64,000 bases of DNA from Symsagittifera roscoffensis (lineage: Eukaryota > Xenacoelomorpha > Acoela > Convolutidae): assembly GCF_963678635.1 (NCBI RefSeq), contig NC_087063.1, forward strand, positions 51,905,220 to 51,969,219, in the 5' to 3' direction. Shown here piece by piece: positions 23,011 through 58,928 of the stretch (positions are counted from its first letter, which is position 1; each line of letters starts with the position of its first letter). The notes beneath the pieces were generated by a model. That model searched no databases. It saw only the letters and a program-made list of their open reading frames with translations, and was not told where the DNA came from. The translations under genes were made by a program, and so were the position numbers.

Positions 23011-24199
23011 TGTAAAAAGTGGCCTTAGAAAACAAGCTTGCAACAGAAAAACGTATGATCGTGTTCGTTCACCTATTTATAGTTGTACCTACGTCATAAA
23101 AAGCGTAACATTGAAGACGCTTACAAAAATGTTCATTCATATAAATAGAGCAAAAAAAAACGATTAATTTTGCCAAAACTTATCGCAATTTAGCTGAATA
23201 AATACCTAATTTTTAACGATGATTATTAAAACAAATGACGGTGACCTGGTCATGAACCCAAAAGACATTCTCAAAAGGTCGCGACGTTCATTCACATTTA
23301 AATGCAGTTGAAGTTTTGGTCCCTAGAAAACATTAGCTCGTTTCGGTGCCTCTCAAAACTAACCAATTGCTCTTTTTGGTGTTTCATATGGTTCCACTGA
23401 TAAATGATACAATTATTTTTACTCAAAGGGTTGAATTCACAATTTTTTTGGGAGTTTCAATTTTATTGTAATTGTAATTTTGCAAGTATCGTACGCGGCG
23501 AGGTTTTGTTTCAAATTCTGAAGATGTTGACAATTGACAATTTCAGGTTGTTCTATACAATTTAGTTTTTTTCTTAAGACCTTTTCGATTTTTCAACTAG
23601 CTGCTCTTGCAACATTATTCTTATATCGTCAGGAAAATTTTGCCGTCGATGGTGCAATAATTTCACGTTTTGCCTGTGATCAGTTTTTGTAATGTTATAA
23701 GGGTTTGAAAATTGCTAATCTGGTCAGTTTTTCTATATAATGATTTTGCTGCGTAAGAGACTATTTATTAAAAAAACAGTAGCGAGACGCTATAGAAACT
23801 TTGAATATGCGCAAACTTCAATATCTTTGCAGAATATCGTATTCGACTTATTTATGGTTCAAACTTAGAGATGGAAGTTATCGAGAAATGCATTTGGTTT
23901 GATTTAGTCGCCAGCCTAACTTCAATTGTTCAACAAGCCAAATTTTTTTATCAACTGAAAAATATTGACGTTCTGTGTTGAATTGGTGTTTTTCCTTTTT
24001 ACCAATTTTCTGGTAAAATTATAGGATATCCAATTTTTCATGATGGTCATTTTGGATTGGTTTGTGCGCGCAAAATTGCAATCTTTTTGGTATCATAGAT
24101 ACACAAAAATTTTAGTATACTGGGCAACATTGAAACGCAAAAAAGGAATACATCTTTAAACGAACCAATTTTTTTTTGCTAATTATTAATCAATGTGTC

Positions 24200-24960
24200 C
24201 TTCATTTGCTTGAATACATAATCGTATACGTCTTTGCAGTAAAAAAAGTTTCTAGTAAGCTTTGAGGTGCATTCACCCAACAAACATCAACAATAGAATA
24301 GGCCAGTTCTCTAACACTTTGCGAAATTTTTGCAGGGAATGGTTGAACTTTTGGAATAAGAATGTCATAGTGGTAGTTCTGTGCATTTAAATTTCCATCA
24401 ATAAATTTTGGTCGAATTCTGCTTTGAGCTGACGTTCCATTCCAGATCATCAAACTACTTTTTTCCCATCTTTCATACTCAATAACATTTTTAGGGTTCA
24501 AACATGATTCTTTTTTTTCTTATACACAAAACCTCTTGGATCGTCGGACTTCAAAGCAAACCTACATTCGTCCGAGGAAAGTACTCTGGCACAATCTTGT
24601 CACCTCCAACTCAAAGCACTTCTTGCCCTTACTAATTTTGCTCTTTTATGGCGCTGTAGCACACCATTCCACGATATGATCGACGAAAACGTAAACTGTA
24701 GCTTTTGAGAACTCATCTTACTGTTGTGTAGGATATTTTGTATTCCCCACCCACTTTTTTGCAATTTCGAACCGATTTTTATCGAAATTCTTGAACAGTT
24801 ACTCGTTTCGATTGAATAGAAAACTTTTTATTGCCTGGCCTGGGCCTATCACTAGCCGAATTGGTCGAATCTGTATTTTGTTGATTTGTGACATCCAAAA
24901 AATTTTGATATCTCATTGCAAAGCAAACTTGCTCCAAAAAAATTAACAAGCTGAAATTAA
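24200..24960 (-). pseudogene. Tc1/mariner-family transposase relic, copy B
   Basis: Unit-B copy of the relic at 8440-9230, sharing the same missing catalytic block, so the damage predates the duplication. It has its own small indels: the C-terminal frame shifts at about 24240, and a stretch near 24870 is shortened. Confidence 0.82.
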
Positions 24961-25519
24961 TTTTGATGTTGCGTTTTCAATGTCGAGCTTAAATCGCATG
25001 GCGAATATATTATTCGGACGAGTATATATCGCATGGCGAAACTTTGTGAACAGCTCGAAAGACGCATTGTCGTGACGTGCACAAGTTTGCGAAAAAATAG
25101 GTGAAAAAAACACTTGAATAAAGCACACAAATAAAAAAAAATACGTGAGTTTCACTCCAAACCTGGTTAAAAACTCAAAGAAACCCTCATTTTTGAAAAA
25201 AAATTGATGTGAATTATGCTTTCTAAATTATGTTGTTTAAAATATGTGTTTAATTTTTGCTTTAGCGTTTCAAACATTGCACTAAGTTTTCACATATGAA
25301 TCGGAAATAAACTGCACAGGTGTGTTTTATATAATTTTTTGAAAAAATTTTTTTACGAAATTGACGGAATGGGGTTGTTTGGTGTGTTTTTTCACCTTCA
25401 GACAATCTTTGATGATTTAATTACCGTTTTACACTGAAACTTTGTCTATCATCTAAAAATTTTTGATTTCTGGAGCTTCGATATGAAATGATGAGTTATT
25501 TCTAAGAACTATCTTAGAA

Positions 25520-25852
25520 AGCACTTAGCACAGTGGTAAGGGGTTCACTTCGAAATCGTCAGATCGTGTATTTGATCTCATGCCATGGCAATGATAGTGT
25601 GTGAGGACAAGCTCTCACTTGACCTCCAGCTTCAGGTCTACCACAACCTGACCAAATTTGGCTGCAATAGTGGTACCACGTAAAAGTTCTAGACGCAAAA
25701 AAAACGGCCTTGAGTCGCAAAAAACAGCTTCGCTCAGCAAAATAACACTGTCTGGAATGTGAGGAGATAATACAAATGGACTATCCTCAACAGGACTGTT
25801 AAGGCCTACTGATAGCTCCTCTGCGATTCGCAGGAATTACAATTATTATTAA
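25520..25852 (+). mobile_element. tRNA-derived SINE, copy B
   Basis: Unit-B counterpart of the SINE at 9780, apparently identical, inside the roughly 1-kb block that shows no differences between units. Confidence 0.8.
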
Positions 25853-27046
25853 GAGCTAATCAGGGGTTTGAAAGTTGCCAGTTTTGGCATTGTTGGATAA
25901 TTAGCGCATGCTATTATTGCATAAATTGCCATTCAATCCGGCTTAAAAATCGTTCTCAACTGAAATGCGGGAAACGATTTGTTCCTAGTTTTTGTAACAA
26001 AACTCTAAACATCTTGAATTTTTTATTATATAGTTTCTCAGAGAATTTCATACAAAAACTGAGTTATCTATTGTTTTTTTCGAAAATGTATGCTCTGAAT
26101 GTTTCAAAAAGCATCCATTTTCGAAACATGCAAAGCTTCTGCCAAATACGAGCTGTTCTTTTGTTTGAAATAGACTTTGATTGAATCTAGGCGAGTTTAG
26201 TGATCCAATTAAATTGTTATTAGACTTGTGATTGCCACTTTTTAACTCACACTACTTTTTCGTTTTGCGGCGAAACATGGATGTCATGAAATAATACTAA
26301 GAAATGAACACTTTGGATAGTGAAGTGGCGGAATCCTTGAAAGGGGAAGCTTCCGCCCCCTTAAATCCGCACTTTTGAATCATCCTGCTCAATAATTTAA
26401 AATTACTTTTATACGATAGTTTTCTTTTCTTTCATTGTTTTTCCGGAAATATTCAAAAAATGATCTGATAACTACTGAAGTGCACTTAAAATTTTTCATG
26501 CATTTGTGAATTCACTTAGATGTATATGCACTTTTCTAGTTGACTTCACTTTCGTCTGCTAAAAAGCAGTCAAAATGCGCTATTTAAATACGAACGAGGA
26601 AATATGGCAAAAAGCGATCGATTTCTAGTTTTGAAAGAAAAGTTTGCATCAAAGTTTACAATTCAAAAGCTCAAAAAATACATTCAGATTGAGAAAAAAT
26701 CAATAAGACTAATGCACATAAAGCGACTTTTTTCTGTCCTAAATGGAAAAAAAGCTAATGAGTACATTATTAAGGTGCTGCGGAGAACAATTTTTGGATC
26801 TACTTAACAATCACCCCCACCCCTATTGTATGTACTAAAGACTCACCACACCTGTAAATATTATAAATTATATTATAAATTCACATTAAAGCGTTGCATT
26901 TAAATTCAAGTTTTGCAGCATTCTGATTGGTCGATAAGTCGCTGCAAGTAATTTACTTAACAATCCCCCCTCTTTCAAAAAAAAGGGGAGTGAGATTGTT
27001 AAGTGGATCCCAGTTTTTGCTATACAGATACAAGGCTAGAGCACCA

Positions 27047-27246
27047 NNNNNNNNNNNNNNNNNNNNNNNNNNNNNNNNNNNNNNNNNNNNNNNNNNNNNN
27101 NNNNNNNNNNNNNNNNNNNNNNNNNNNNNNNNNNNNNNNNNNNNNNNNNNNNNNNNNNNNNNNNNNNNNNNNNNNNNNNNNNNNNNNNNNNNNNNNNNNN
27201 NNNNNNNNNNNNNNNNNNNNNNNNNNNNNNNNNNNNNNNNNNNNNN
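27047..27246. other. Assembly gap of 200 N
   Basis: Exactly 200 unknown bases. The equivalent stretch in unit A is about 670 bp (12710-13378) and lies between the arms of the foldback element, so the N count is probably arbitrary. Reading frames across it are meaningless. Confidence 0.98.
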
Positions 27247-28340
27247 AAATCGATCACTTTTTGCCATATTTCGCCGTTCGTATTTTAATAGCGCATTTTG
27301 ACTGCTTTTTAGCAGACGAACTTGAAGTCAACTCGAAAAGTGCATATATATCTAAGTGCATTCACAAATGCATGGAAAATTTCGAGGGCACTCCAGTAGT
27401 TATTAGGTTTTTGCTGGGGGGGGGGGGGTCAATTGGTCATCATAATAATACCAAAGGGTTGACCCTTTGGTTGGTGAGGGGGTCAAATCCCAGAGGGAGG
27501 GAGAAGCGTCCACCCCCTCGCCCCTTTCTTAAATCCGCCCCTGGCTCCATACATGATATGTTTGGTTTGCATTTTTCTTGTGCAGAGGTTAACGCTGGGA
27601 AGGACCGAATCCCTGAGAGGGAAGGGGTGTTGGACCAATTTAACATCTTCCCGGCAGTTTGGAGGAATGATGTTAACTTCCCGGGTCGAGGTGCTCACTT
27701 TAAGTTTCGACCGTCTCTGCCGAAGCTCGGCATGCTTTGACCGTCTCGACCAAAATTCGCCATGGGATCAAGTCAACATCCCCACCCCCCAAACGGCTTG
27801 GGGGGGGGGGGGGGGGGGAGGGAGGCTGTCAACTTGGTCCTTCGGCATGTTTCGATCGTCTCGACCGTCAAAAATGTGCTCGACTCTAACAAGATATGTT
27901 TCAATGGCCTCGACCGAAAAAGAGTGCTCGACTTTGCTCGAATCAAGCGAGATATTTCGGCTGGAGGCGGAGCAATAAGCAGAATGGTCAAGATGCAGAA
28001 TGGGTCCAAGAGCAGAAAAACAGAAAAAATATTAACTTTTACTGATTAATACGGGTAAATTGATAAAAATAAGAATGAGAATCGTCAATAATACCAAGAA
28101 AATGAATAAATTAATCATGAATTGAATATTTTCATCAATTTTTTTTTCATTGATTTAAAAAAAAAAACCTTGATTAAATTACTCGGATCAAGTTAACATC
28201 CCCCCCCCCAAAAGACCAAGTTAACATCCTCCACCCCAGCGTTCAATATAAATTAAATTTTCTAAGCGCTGCGTGTGAAAAAGCTCAAATCCTATTGGCT
28301 GAAAATTCCCACTTAGAACCAAGTTAACATCCTCCCCCCA

Positions 28341-28750
28341 CAGGGGCGGATTTAGGGGGGAGGGGGGGGGGGGGCGGATGTTCCCTCCTCAGGGATTCGA
28401 CCCCCTGCCGACCCAAAGGGTCCCCCCTTTGATACTTTTTAAGAAATCCATTTTTGGCCGACCGACCCTAAAATTTTTCTCAAGGCGCCTTGAGGGGGGA
28501 GCGAGCGCCGAAAAAAAACGCAATTTTTCGGTCACAATTTTCCAAAAAGTGCCTAAAAACGCCTTTTTTGGCCTGTTTTTTTCAAAATTTTGCCTGCGGC
28601 GCAAAAACATTTGCCAAAATAGGGACAAAACCGTGCTTTGGGAGAGCTCGAAAAATCTATTTGGTCGACCTAAAAAAAATGTCGTCAAAATTTTCGAAAA
28701 TTTTTTGATAATCTGCCCCCCCCCTCGAGAAAATCCTAGATCCGCCCCTG
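28341..28750. mobile_element. hAT-type MITE, intact, unit B only
   Basis: Terminal inverted repeats CAGGGGCGGATTTAGG and CCTAGATCCGCCCCTG, and an 8-bp target duplication with one mismatch (tcccccca 28333-28340, tcccccct 28751-28758). Unit A keeps the single empty site at 14437-14444. Long frames open on both strands are composition artefacts. It sits in the loop of the 17-bp GTTAAC inverted repeat. Confidence 0.92.
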
Positions 28751-29534
28751 TCCCCCCTAAAGGTGTTTGGGAGGAGGATGTTAACTTGGTCCAATTACTC
28801 AAATGATGCTTAAAATATTAGTTTCTTTGGTAATATTGACTTTTATTATACTTGATTTAACGGGCAGCTTATAAACGTTAATAATTTCTGTTTTCTGCTC
28901 TTGGACCATTCTGCTTATTGACTGGCCACCGTTAACTTGATCCAGGAACTTGAAGAGAACATCAAAAACATGATTTTTTTTTGCAAAATGCGGTTGGTCT
29001 GGTCTGTCAATCTGCTGCAAATTCGTTCTACTAAATGCACCAAATCGAAAATCATGAGACCTATGGATAAAAGTGAACTTAATTTTCCTGCACGTCTGAA
29101 GGTTTTGTGCAATTGGCCGATACTTAATACAATTGTCCGACTCTACCAAATGCACCAAATCGAAACAATCATGAGACCTATTGATAAAAGTGAACTTAAT
29201 TTTCCTGAGTTGTGTCTATCTATAGCCAATCGAAACATTTGCAATTATAAAATTTGTATAATTCCAAATTTTATGATGAGCACATTAGGGCCTGTGACCA
29301 ATATGCTCTCCTATTTGAACTGATTAGTTTTTTAATAATGTGATTCTTTATTTTTCTCGATCGGTCAAAAGGCAAACGAATACTTTCTATGACATACAGT
29401 ATTGCATAACATACAGATTACATTACGTAACACACCTGAATGTACCAGTCGTGCTCCAATGAAAGCACTAGTAGTACTTTCGTGTTGAATTGAATAGTCG
29501 GTCGAGTAACGCAAAATTTTCATTGGTGTCTGTT

Positions 29535-29894
29535 GGGACCGATCGTTTAGCAGAAAAGTCTTTTAGCATAAAATGTGAAAAATGAGTCTTTTAGCAGAAA
29601 AACGTAATAAAGTGATGGATAATTTATTGACAGACTCAAAAAGACGCCAAGTTTCCCCAATTAAGACAATTATTTCGCGATTTGTCATTAACACTATCAA
29701 ATTCAAAAACAAGTCTAAATTAGCGGCAAAACAAAGGTCTACGCGCGCAAGAACACTCGGGTTGGAATGAAGCGCAGCGGAACAAGCGGTCACTAATCGC
29801 CAATGACGCATTTGAGGTTAGCTATCACACTTTAAAATTGTTCTGTGTCTGCTAAAAAACCGTTCTGCTAAAAAACCGGTCTGCCTAAATCCCT
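29535..29894. mobile_element. MITE with TTTAGCAGA terminal motifs, unit B
   Basis: Unit-B copy of the element at 15211-15592, with one fewer TCTGCTAAA repeat at the right end. Confidence 0.55.
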
Positions 29895-31162
29895 AGCACC
29901 GGTTTCTGTATTTGTGCCGTATAATTTATTCCTGTAGAGCAGTATTATACTTTTTGCAAACTGTTATAAATAATTGTGCCACGTTGAACGGCTAAAAGCA
30001 ATAACGTTACACATTTCACATATAATATAGTCACAAGCTCTCATTTTGTATTTTGTACTGTAGCTTTTCGTTGTTTTGCGTTGAATTATACTGTAGCTTT
30101 GCACAAAATAGCCTGTAATCGTTTGCTCTGAAGAAACGCGTTTATTTAGCTGAAAATTCAACCTCGTGATTTGGAAATGTGACTTCATTATTCAGTATTT
30201 GATTGAATCTAGTTAATCTGCAGTTTGCTTTTGAGTTATCGAGAAAAACATAAAAGCCGACTAAACCTTCGGAGTTGCCCCAACATCGGCAATCGGGGTT
30301 TCAGTTAAGTTCTCTTGAGCAAGGTTGACAAGCTGACGAAAGTTGGGCTTATCAATTTGTGTGTACTAATTGGATGGTTATAATGGGCGTTGTCTGAAGC
30401 AAATATTGACGGTTTTTGACTAGCCTTCATTTAACAACGGGCTTCAAACTTCGGGAGCAGGAACAAATCGGTGAGTTGAAAATTCACCATTTTTGGCGCT
30501 CCTCTCACCGGATTGAATGATTTGCTTATTGCAAGCTTAGCTTTTGATAACTCTAAAAATATAAAAAATTTTTCATGCATTTGACCTTTCCAAGTTTAGA
30601 TGTGTTCTAAAAGAAAACGCGAAATCAGCGTGATTAAGTTTCAAATCTCACTTAGTTCACTCAATAATTTACTCTTGAATATGCACAAAATAAAAATTTG
30701 ACCTTCCGAAAACTGAATTTCTGTTTCAGGACTGGAAAATCGACTGACTTAACTAGCCAAATTGTAACTCTACATTGGGCGAAATTACAGTCAGTAACCA
30801 AAGATGGCAAAAATTTGAGGAATAAGCTCATTTTTCCCCAAAACCTTAGAGTCCCCTCTGTCTTGCCTTGTAATTAAATTTCCCATCAATAAGTTACATT
30901 ATACGTTAGAGGCATTAATTGTTGTTTAATTTGTGGCATCTGAAATAGCGGAAGATAATTTGTTCGAATTTATAGTTTCGATTGCAATTTGAATATCTGA
31001 CATCTTCTTAGAGCAATATTGATTACCTGCAATAGTTCGCATTGAAATTGAAATCACATTCAACATAACTGATTAAAAATTGAATGAAACAGAATTTTGC
31101 GAGTGAGTACTACGAATTCCTAGTTAACAGCGCGACACCGTTCGTTCTTTTGACATTGAGTC

Positions 31163-53420
<22,258 letters not shown>

Positions 53421-56400
53421 TTAATATTGGGCATTACTTCTCTTCCTTTTACCAGGCTTAATGTTTAGTTTACTACAGGGATTTACTAGATGATTATGGC
53501 TTCAAGCGTTACGGTACATAGTGTTGTTATTACTAATATCAGCAAAACTTTCGGAGTATCATTTAGTCTGTCCTTAGTCGCAAATTTGTTTTCTTTAGTT
53601 ACTTGATTTGTTTCAAATATGCCAAAATGGATGTTAAATCTTTGAAAAGCAAAACAAAAAGATTTTTTTTAATGAATCGGATGTACTATTATTAGTTCTT
53701 CGTGTGATTTCTTTCTTGTCCATGCCTACGTACCTTAGAATTATTTAGTTGCGTTTATTGTCCTGCTGAAAAAGTGATGAAAAAACTTGTTAAACATCTG
53801 AAAGTCACTCAGTGACCATAAAAATGAGCATATTGATGAAACTGTAAGCAAAAAATCTGAGTAAACTTCAGCCTTCTCGTTTGTTCTTAGACTAGACTAG
53901 ACTCGTTATTACTTTTTTTTGGAATGTATATTAGAATTTTTTCGTCTCGTTCTCAACTTTTGAAGTTAATTTTCGGTCCCTTCGTTTTTTGAGCCTTGTG
54001 TGTGCGGTTGTTTTATCTGAAGACAAAAACCGCACAGTCTTGATTTCCTGATCCTTACTCCTATTTCATTTGAAAACAGCAGAAGCAGCTTGAGTTGTCA
54101 TTGCTATGGATGTGTTATTGGGAAATAGAGTGTCCCGAATTTTGTCCTTACTTTACTCTTCGTTGTTGCCGACTAGACTGTTACTATCGACTCACTCGCC
54201 TCTTATCGGTTCTTCAGTTATCGAAAAGAACAGAAAATGTACCAAACTATATCACTTGTTATCATTCATTAGATTAGCTGTTTCTTTAGTTACAAGTAGT
54301 TGTTTTAAATCGTAGTTAAGAAAAACAGTTGCGTACTGTAAATGTACGAGAAAAATTACTTCACGTTAAGCGCAATAATTAGGGAGTTAAAAACGTGTTT
54401 TCTGAGCTTCGAAAAATGTCTTGGAAATGAAAAAGTCATCATCAGATCTCAGATCTTGCATGCATTGATCCAGCCTTCAATTTAGTTGACGTAAAGTTGA
54501 ACCATAATGGGTTATCCTTAATCAGGTAGAAATTTCTGTGCTATTTGAACTTACGCCGATTTTATGGAGCTGACCTTACTTTAGCTTTTAGAACAAAAAG
54601 CAATATCAAAAGATCAAAACAGCTGACCTTTATTGTTGGTATTACAATATATTTTGCTATACAAACAATTATTTTCCATTGAGATCATTACTTAGACGCG
54701 TTTGTTACAACTGATTACACTATTATATTTACTATTACACGAGATCCTTTAGCTGCCGAATGAATCTTCAGTTCTCGCTCTTTGCAATGAAGGGAGCTGG
54801 GATTTATTAGAAGTTTAAGCATTTGACTCAAAGGCGATGCTGAATGACAAACAAAAAAACCAAAACTCAAACTGAAAAACTAGAAAAACTGAAATTGATG
54901 CGCAAATGACGGCTGCGATAGATCAAATCTAGTGTGGCCGTAACTTCTCAGGTATTTGTTTGTCGGTGCGGTAATTGAAGTCTGCCGTGAGCTTCTCTCC
55001 AATGTTACATAATATTTTGCACCGTTTCAAGGCTCATAATCAACCATTGATTCGATCTTCGAATTTCTAATTATAAGCATACACTACAAATTGCAATCTA
55101 AATTGCTATTTGAGAAGCTAGAAGTAAACGGACTTGAAACGGTGTTTGATTTACGCGGTTTCAATGAAGTTCCTGATAACACCTGGAACTGGGCTTAAAT
55201 ACAAACGGTTGAACTGCAAAATGGCTATATGTGATCAAAAGATGCTGTGAATACCATGCAGTGAAATAATAATACCTACACTCAACACCCGTCACTCAAA
55301 GTGATGTAAGAATGAAAAATTTTACTGGTTATGAACAAAACAGTTAAATGCAGGCCACGCTATCACGGGTTTATGTCAAATTTTATCCGCTATCTTTCAA
55401 AAGTCAAACATTAATTTGATGCTGATGATATCTGGATGCTAAATTTGCTTTTGATTATGCTTATTACAAGGCTGAAAGGCGACTATTTGTGAAACATCAA
55501 TCTTAATAGATAGCCGCAGGGTGTTTAATAGTACCTTGATATGTACATGTGACCGGTTCTATATTCAAATGATGGTATCAAATGTGCTGTGCTAAATCGA
55601 TGATAATAGATAATCTAAATCTTTATCTAGTAATGTAAAATTGTATGACTACGAATCTACAATTCAAATGTTTTGGTGGCCAATGTTTATTTTGACGTTT
55701 TCCTAGAAGGTTAAATTTTAAACTTTTTATTTCAGGTTTTGCGAATTCTCAAAAAAATGTGATGATGGTTGAAGGAAGTTTTTGAGATTAATAGGATTCT
55801 TATTCTCTAGATCGACTGAAAAAATGATGGCACTGATTTTTAATTTTGCGCTCTCAAAGCTTGGATTGTGGTTTGCGTTAATATAATGAAAAAGACCAGT
55901 CACGAACCTGGCATACATCAAAAACATGAATATAACAGTGAACGTAAAATCTAATGAATAGGGTAGCCAGATTGCAATCACCAACTTGAAAATAATTCTA
56001 TAACAAGGAAAAAACTGCAGAACAAAATTGAAAGTTCTCTAAATTTTTTAAAATTTGTTTCTCAAATTCCGGATTTTTGGCAATGCGTTTGAACTAATTA
56101 CCGATGCAATAATGAGAGGTAATATTAATTGAATAAACGTAATTGAGACAACATTTTTCGAACGACGCACTTAGCCACTTGCATGAAGACACTAAGTAGA
56201 CCCATTGTCTTTTAATCTGCCAAATAAGGCAACGAAACCACAAATGAGAGTCAACAATAGCTATTATTACAGAAAATCTCGTAGTGCAACATTGATGTCC
56301 GAAAGTCTTTCAACTTCTGTTTGTTTCAACAACATCAAATTCAATTTGGATGCCGAACCACCACCAGATTTTCTGCAGGCAAAAGAAATCTGCGAAGAAA

Positions 56401-56690
56401 ACTAATTCTACGTCCTAATTATTTTCGAGCTTTCTTGAAACAACCAGTGTTGTTGATGAATCGGTATCAAGACTATATGGCCCAGGACAACTGGCCTTAT
56501 GCCAACTTGCCGCATACTAAATTGCCCCGCATGGAAATTTGTCCTATGTCAACTTGCTCAATATGAAAACTTGTCCGGTGCAGTTTTGTCCCACAATTAA
56601 CACTTCAGGTTAATTATTTGATGTTCAAATCGAGTAACATTAAGGACCAGCGAGTGCTATTGGTAAATTGAACTCGTTTTGAGACAAGAA
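53421..56690 (+). other. MNK 3' UTR and downstream flank
   Basis: I see no gene, domain or recognised repeat here. The first canonical AATAAA after the stop is at 56132-56137; none occurs in the first 2.7 kb, so the 3' UTR may be long or use a variant signal. A short degenerate repeat of the phrase caacttgcc lies near 56490-56560. Confidence 0.4.
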
Positions 56691-56992
56691 GAGAAGCTAA
56701 TTCAAAAGTGTTTAAATTGATCCTCAATTATCATCCAAGCCATATATTTTGTCAATTAAACGAAAAATTTGAAAATAATCCTCTGAGTCTCTGGAACCAT
56801 TCGCAAAAAGCTGCTGAAAGTTTGATCAGAACGACAAAAATCGTTGAAGTCAGGCATCTCAGAGTGACCGCATTTTTGCAAGGGAGCCACCCAAGCCTTT
56901 ACACTTTTCTAAAACAGATTCAAATGGGCTCCATAAAACAGAAGTTTAACATTTTGAAGGCTATGGGGGACGCAGAACCAGGGTCGGAATAA
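56690..56992 (+). pseudogene. MULE-type transposase C-terminal relic
   Basis: The open frame ending at 56992 contains NNPLSLWN, ESLIRTTKIVEVRHLRVTAF, GSHPSLYTFLKQIQ and KFNILKAMGD. This matches the C-terminal block of animal MULE transposases (WNV...RTNNxxEgWH...HPsiwkFl...). The conserved RTNN is RTTK and the WH is RH. Nothing upstream restores the DDE core, so this is a fragment. Confidence 0.6.
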
Positions 56993-57199
56993 AAATTGCA
57001 AATTTAATTTTGAACTACTCAATTACAAGGAAAGCAATTTTTGCCTTGTAATAAATATTTTCAAATGACTTTTAAAAACTTGATCGACTTTTAATGCAAT
57101 TCAATAAACGTTTTTGATAGAACAGTTAACTAAATCGGTTCTCTCAATTTGCTTACGATCCTCACTGTTTTTCAATATTAATGAACGTTGTGAAAGACT

Positions 57200-57850
57200 A
57201 TTAAATAAGTCTCGGTGATTTTTTGTTCGTTTTTTTCCCAGGAAAATTTTTCAAATTTGTTTTCACGACTCAATTTAATTTTTGATGGTCCAACTTTTGA
57301 TTTTTGAAAAAAGTTTTCAAAAGTGAAAATCACGAATTACGTGATGGACTTCTAATTTTGTCAATGCATTAAGTTCAAATTACTTTCACCTTTAGAAAGG
57401 CATCAATTGGACTGAACAGCATGCCTAAATTCAAATTTTTGAGTCAACAAAAAGTCAATGAACGCAGAGAAAACGCTTATTAACAATCGATGAACGTTGT
57501 GAAGACTTTCATTTCGGTCTTTGTGAGTTTTTAAATTTTTTTAAATTTTAAAACTTGTTCAACCTCAAGGCTGATATGTCGCGGTTTGATTTTGACTTGT
57601 TTAGATGAAATTTGTTTCCTTAGTTAAAAGGAAGGCAAACTCAACTATCGAACAGCAAAAAAGTAAAATCAGAAAAACTGTTATCGACTTCTGTTTTCTT
57701 AAGCGGATTTTAAATTTCAGGTTCTTCCAACGGAATAGATTTTTTTCAAATTCTTCCAGTTTTCTTAAAACTAGTTACTCTTATATAAAAAAATTGTCGA
57801 TCATGAACTAATCCTGAAGTTGGAAGAGCTTTAGGGTCATTAATTTTTCT
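57200..57850 (+). repeat. R2 repeats downstream of MNK
   Basis: Two decayed R2 units. The second holds the family phrase tcgcggtttgattttgactt and aaaggaaggcaaactcaact. 57850-58900 has nothing I recognise. Confidence 0.55.
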
Positions 57851-58928
57851 TCCGTTGTTCGAAAAAAGAGATGCAATTTTTGTGCTCGAGGTCTTCAGTG
57901 AGGTGATATATATTTACGTCTATGGAGCAATGTTTAACCAGAACAAAGTCACTATTTCGCCATTCACTATTAATGTATTGCCAACAGAAACCGAATTGCC
58001 AACCCTACTTGCTCAATTTGGTAATCATATGGAAAAATGATAATCATTAACTTTTCATCCAATTTCTTAAGAGCTGAAAACTGCATTAAAAGTCCATTTA
58101 TTCATAAAGTAAAATAGTGTGAGTGGTTTCTTTTAAAGTTAAAAGTCCAATTATTGTGAGTGGCTTTTTTTTCATAAACCGAAAGTCTTTAATTTATAAA
58201 AAAAAATTTCCACTTAATTTTACTGTTGTTTTTGTATGCGCACACAAAAGGACAGAGTACAGAGTAGCTGGTTACTCAAAACTAGAAAACTAGAGTTACC
58301 TAAGATTTACGTAATGGTCATGCATGTACAATGCATTAGAAACAAAATGAAAATAGATGTCTTTCAAAAATAGAGTAAGAAAAGTAATAAGCTTTTAAGC
58401 TTTTTTTTACCTGGCAAAAATTTTTGTATTTGAAATTTTAATTATCCATGCATTGCCCTGGGCGTAAAAAGTCCAATACAAGGAAAACGTTTTTTTGGCG
58501 TTTTGAAATAAAACACTGTAGAGGAAAGATTTCTGTACACTGAAATTTTGTGTATTCAGGACGTTATGCACTCAAAAACTTGAGTTTCTCTGGACAAAAC
58601 TTTTTGTGAAGTGTTTAAAAATTCGTTTTGCGCCTGAAAAAAAAACAAAGCAAAATTTTGGGGTAATTTTAAAGTTTTTTTGGTGTCGTTTTCAACATTT
58701 GTGATGTCGTCATCAAAAAGGCTATTCAATTTTCATTTGTAACAAACACTTTTCTTCGCCAAATTTTGTTTCCTTTTCTTTTGACAACACACGTTTAAAC
58801 CGAACAAGAAAAAGTTCGGTCACACCAATCTAGCAAAAAAAAGAATGAAGTTTGTATGAGTAGCATTTCACAATTCTTTTTTGCCCATCTTACTGTATCT
58901 TACTGTACCGTCTTTAAGCTCAACAAGA

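Larger units (their letters stand above)
7559..23297 (+). repeat. Segmental duplication unit A
   Basis: Collinear with 23298-35569 at high identity: taaatgcagttgaag at 7562 matches 23299, and the unit's end (cgcgacgttcattcacatt, to 23298) matches the end of unit B (to 35569). It holds a Tc1/mariner relic, a SINE, a foldback element, the decayed MNK exons 1-3 and two copies of a 2.5-kb intronic block. It is longer than B because of that extra block, about 1.4 kb of extra foldback sequence and B's gap. Confidence 0.9.

Noticed and set aside
26927-27740. Long open frames crossing the N gap (124, 104 and 245 aa)
   Set aside because: Most of their length is unknown bases; the flanks are foldback and MITE sequence with no protein similarity.
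28378-28806. 142- and 137-aa frames on opposite strands
   Set aside because: They lie inside the non-autonomous hAT MITE and are open on both strands because of base composition.
29582-29770. 62-aa frame MSLLAEKRNK... as a small gene
   Set aside because: The unit A copy (15261 onward) is truncated by a frame change and the tract lies within a MITE.
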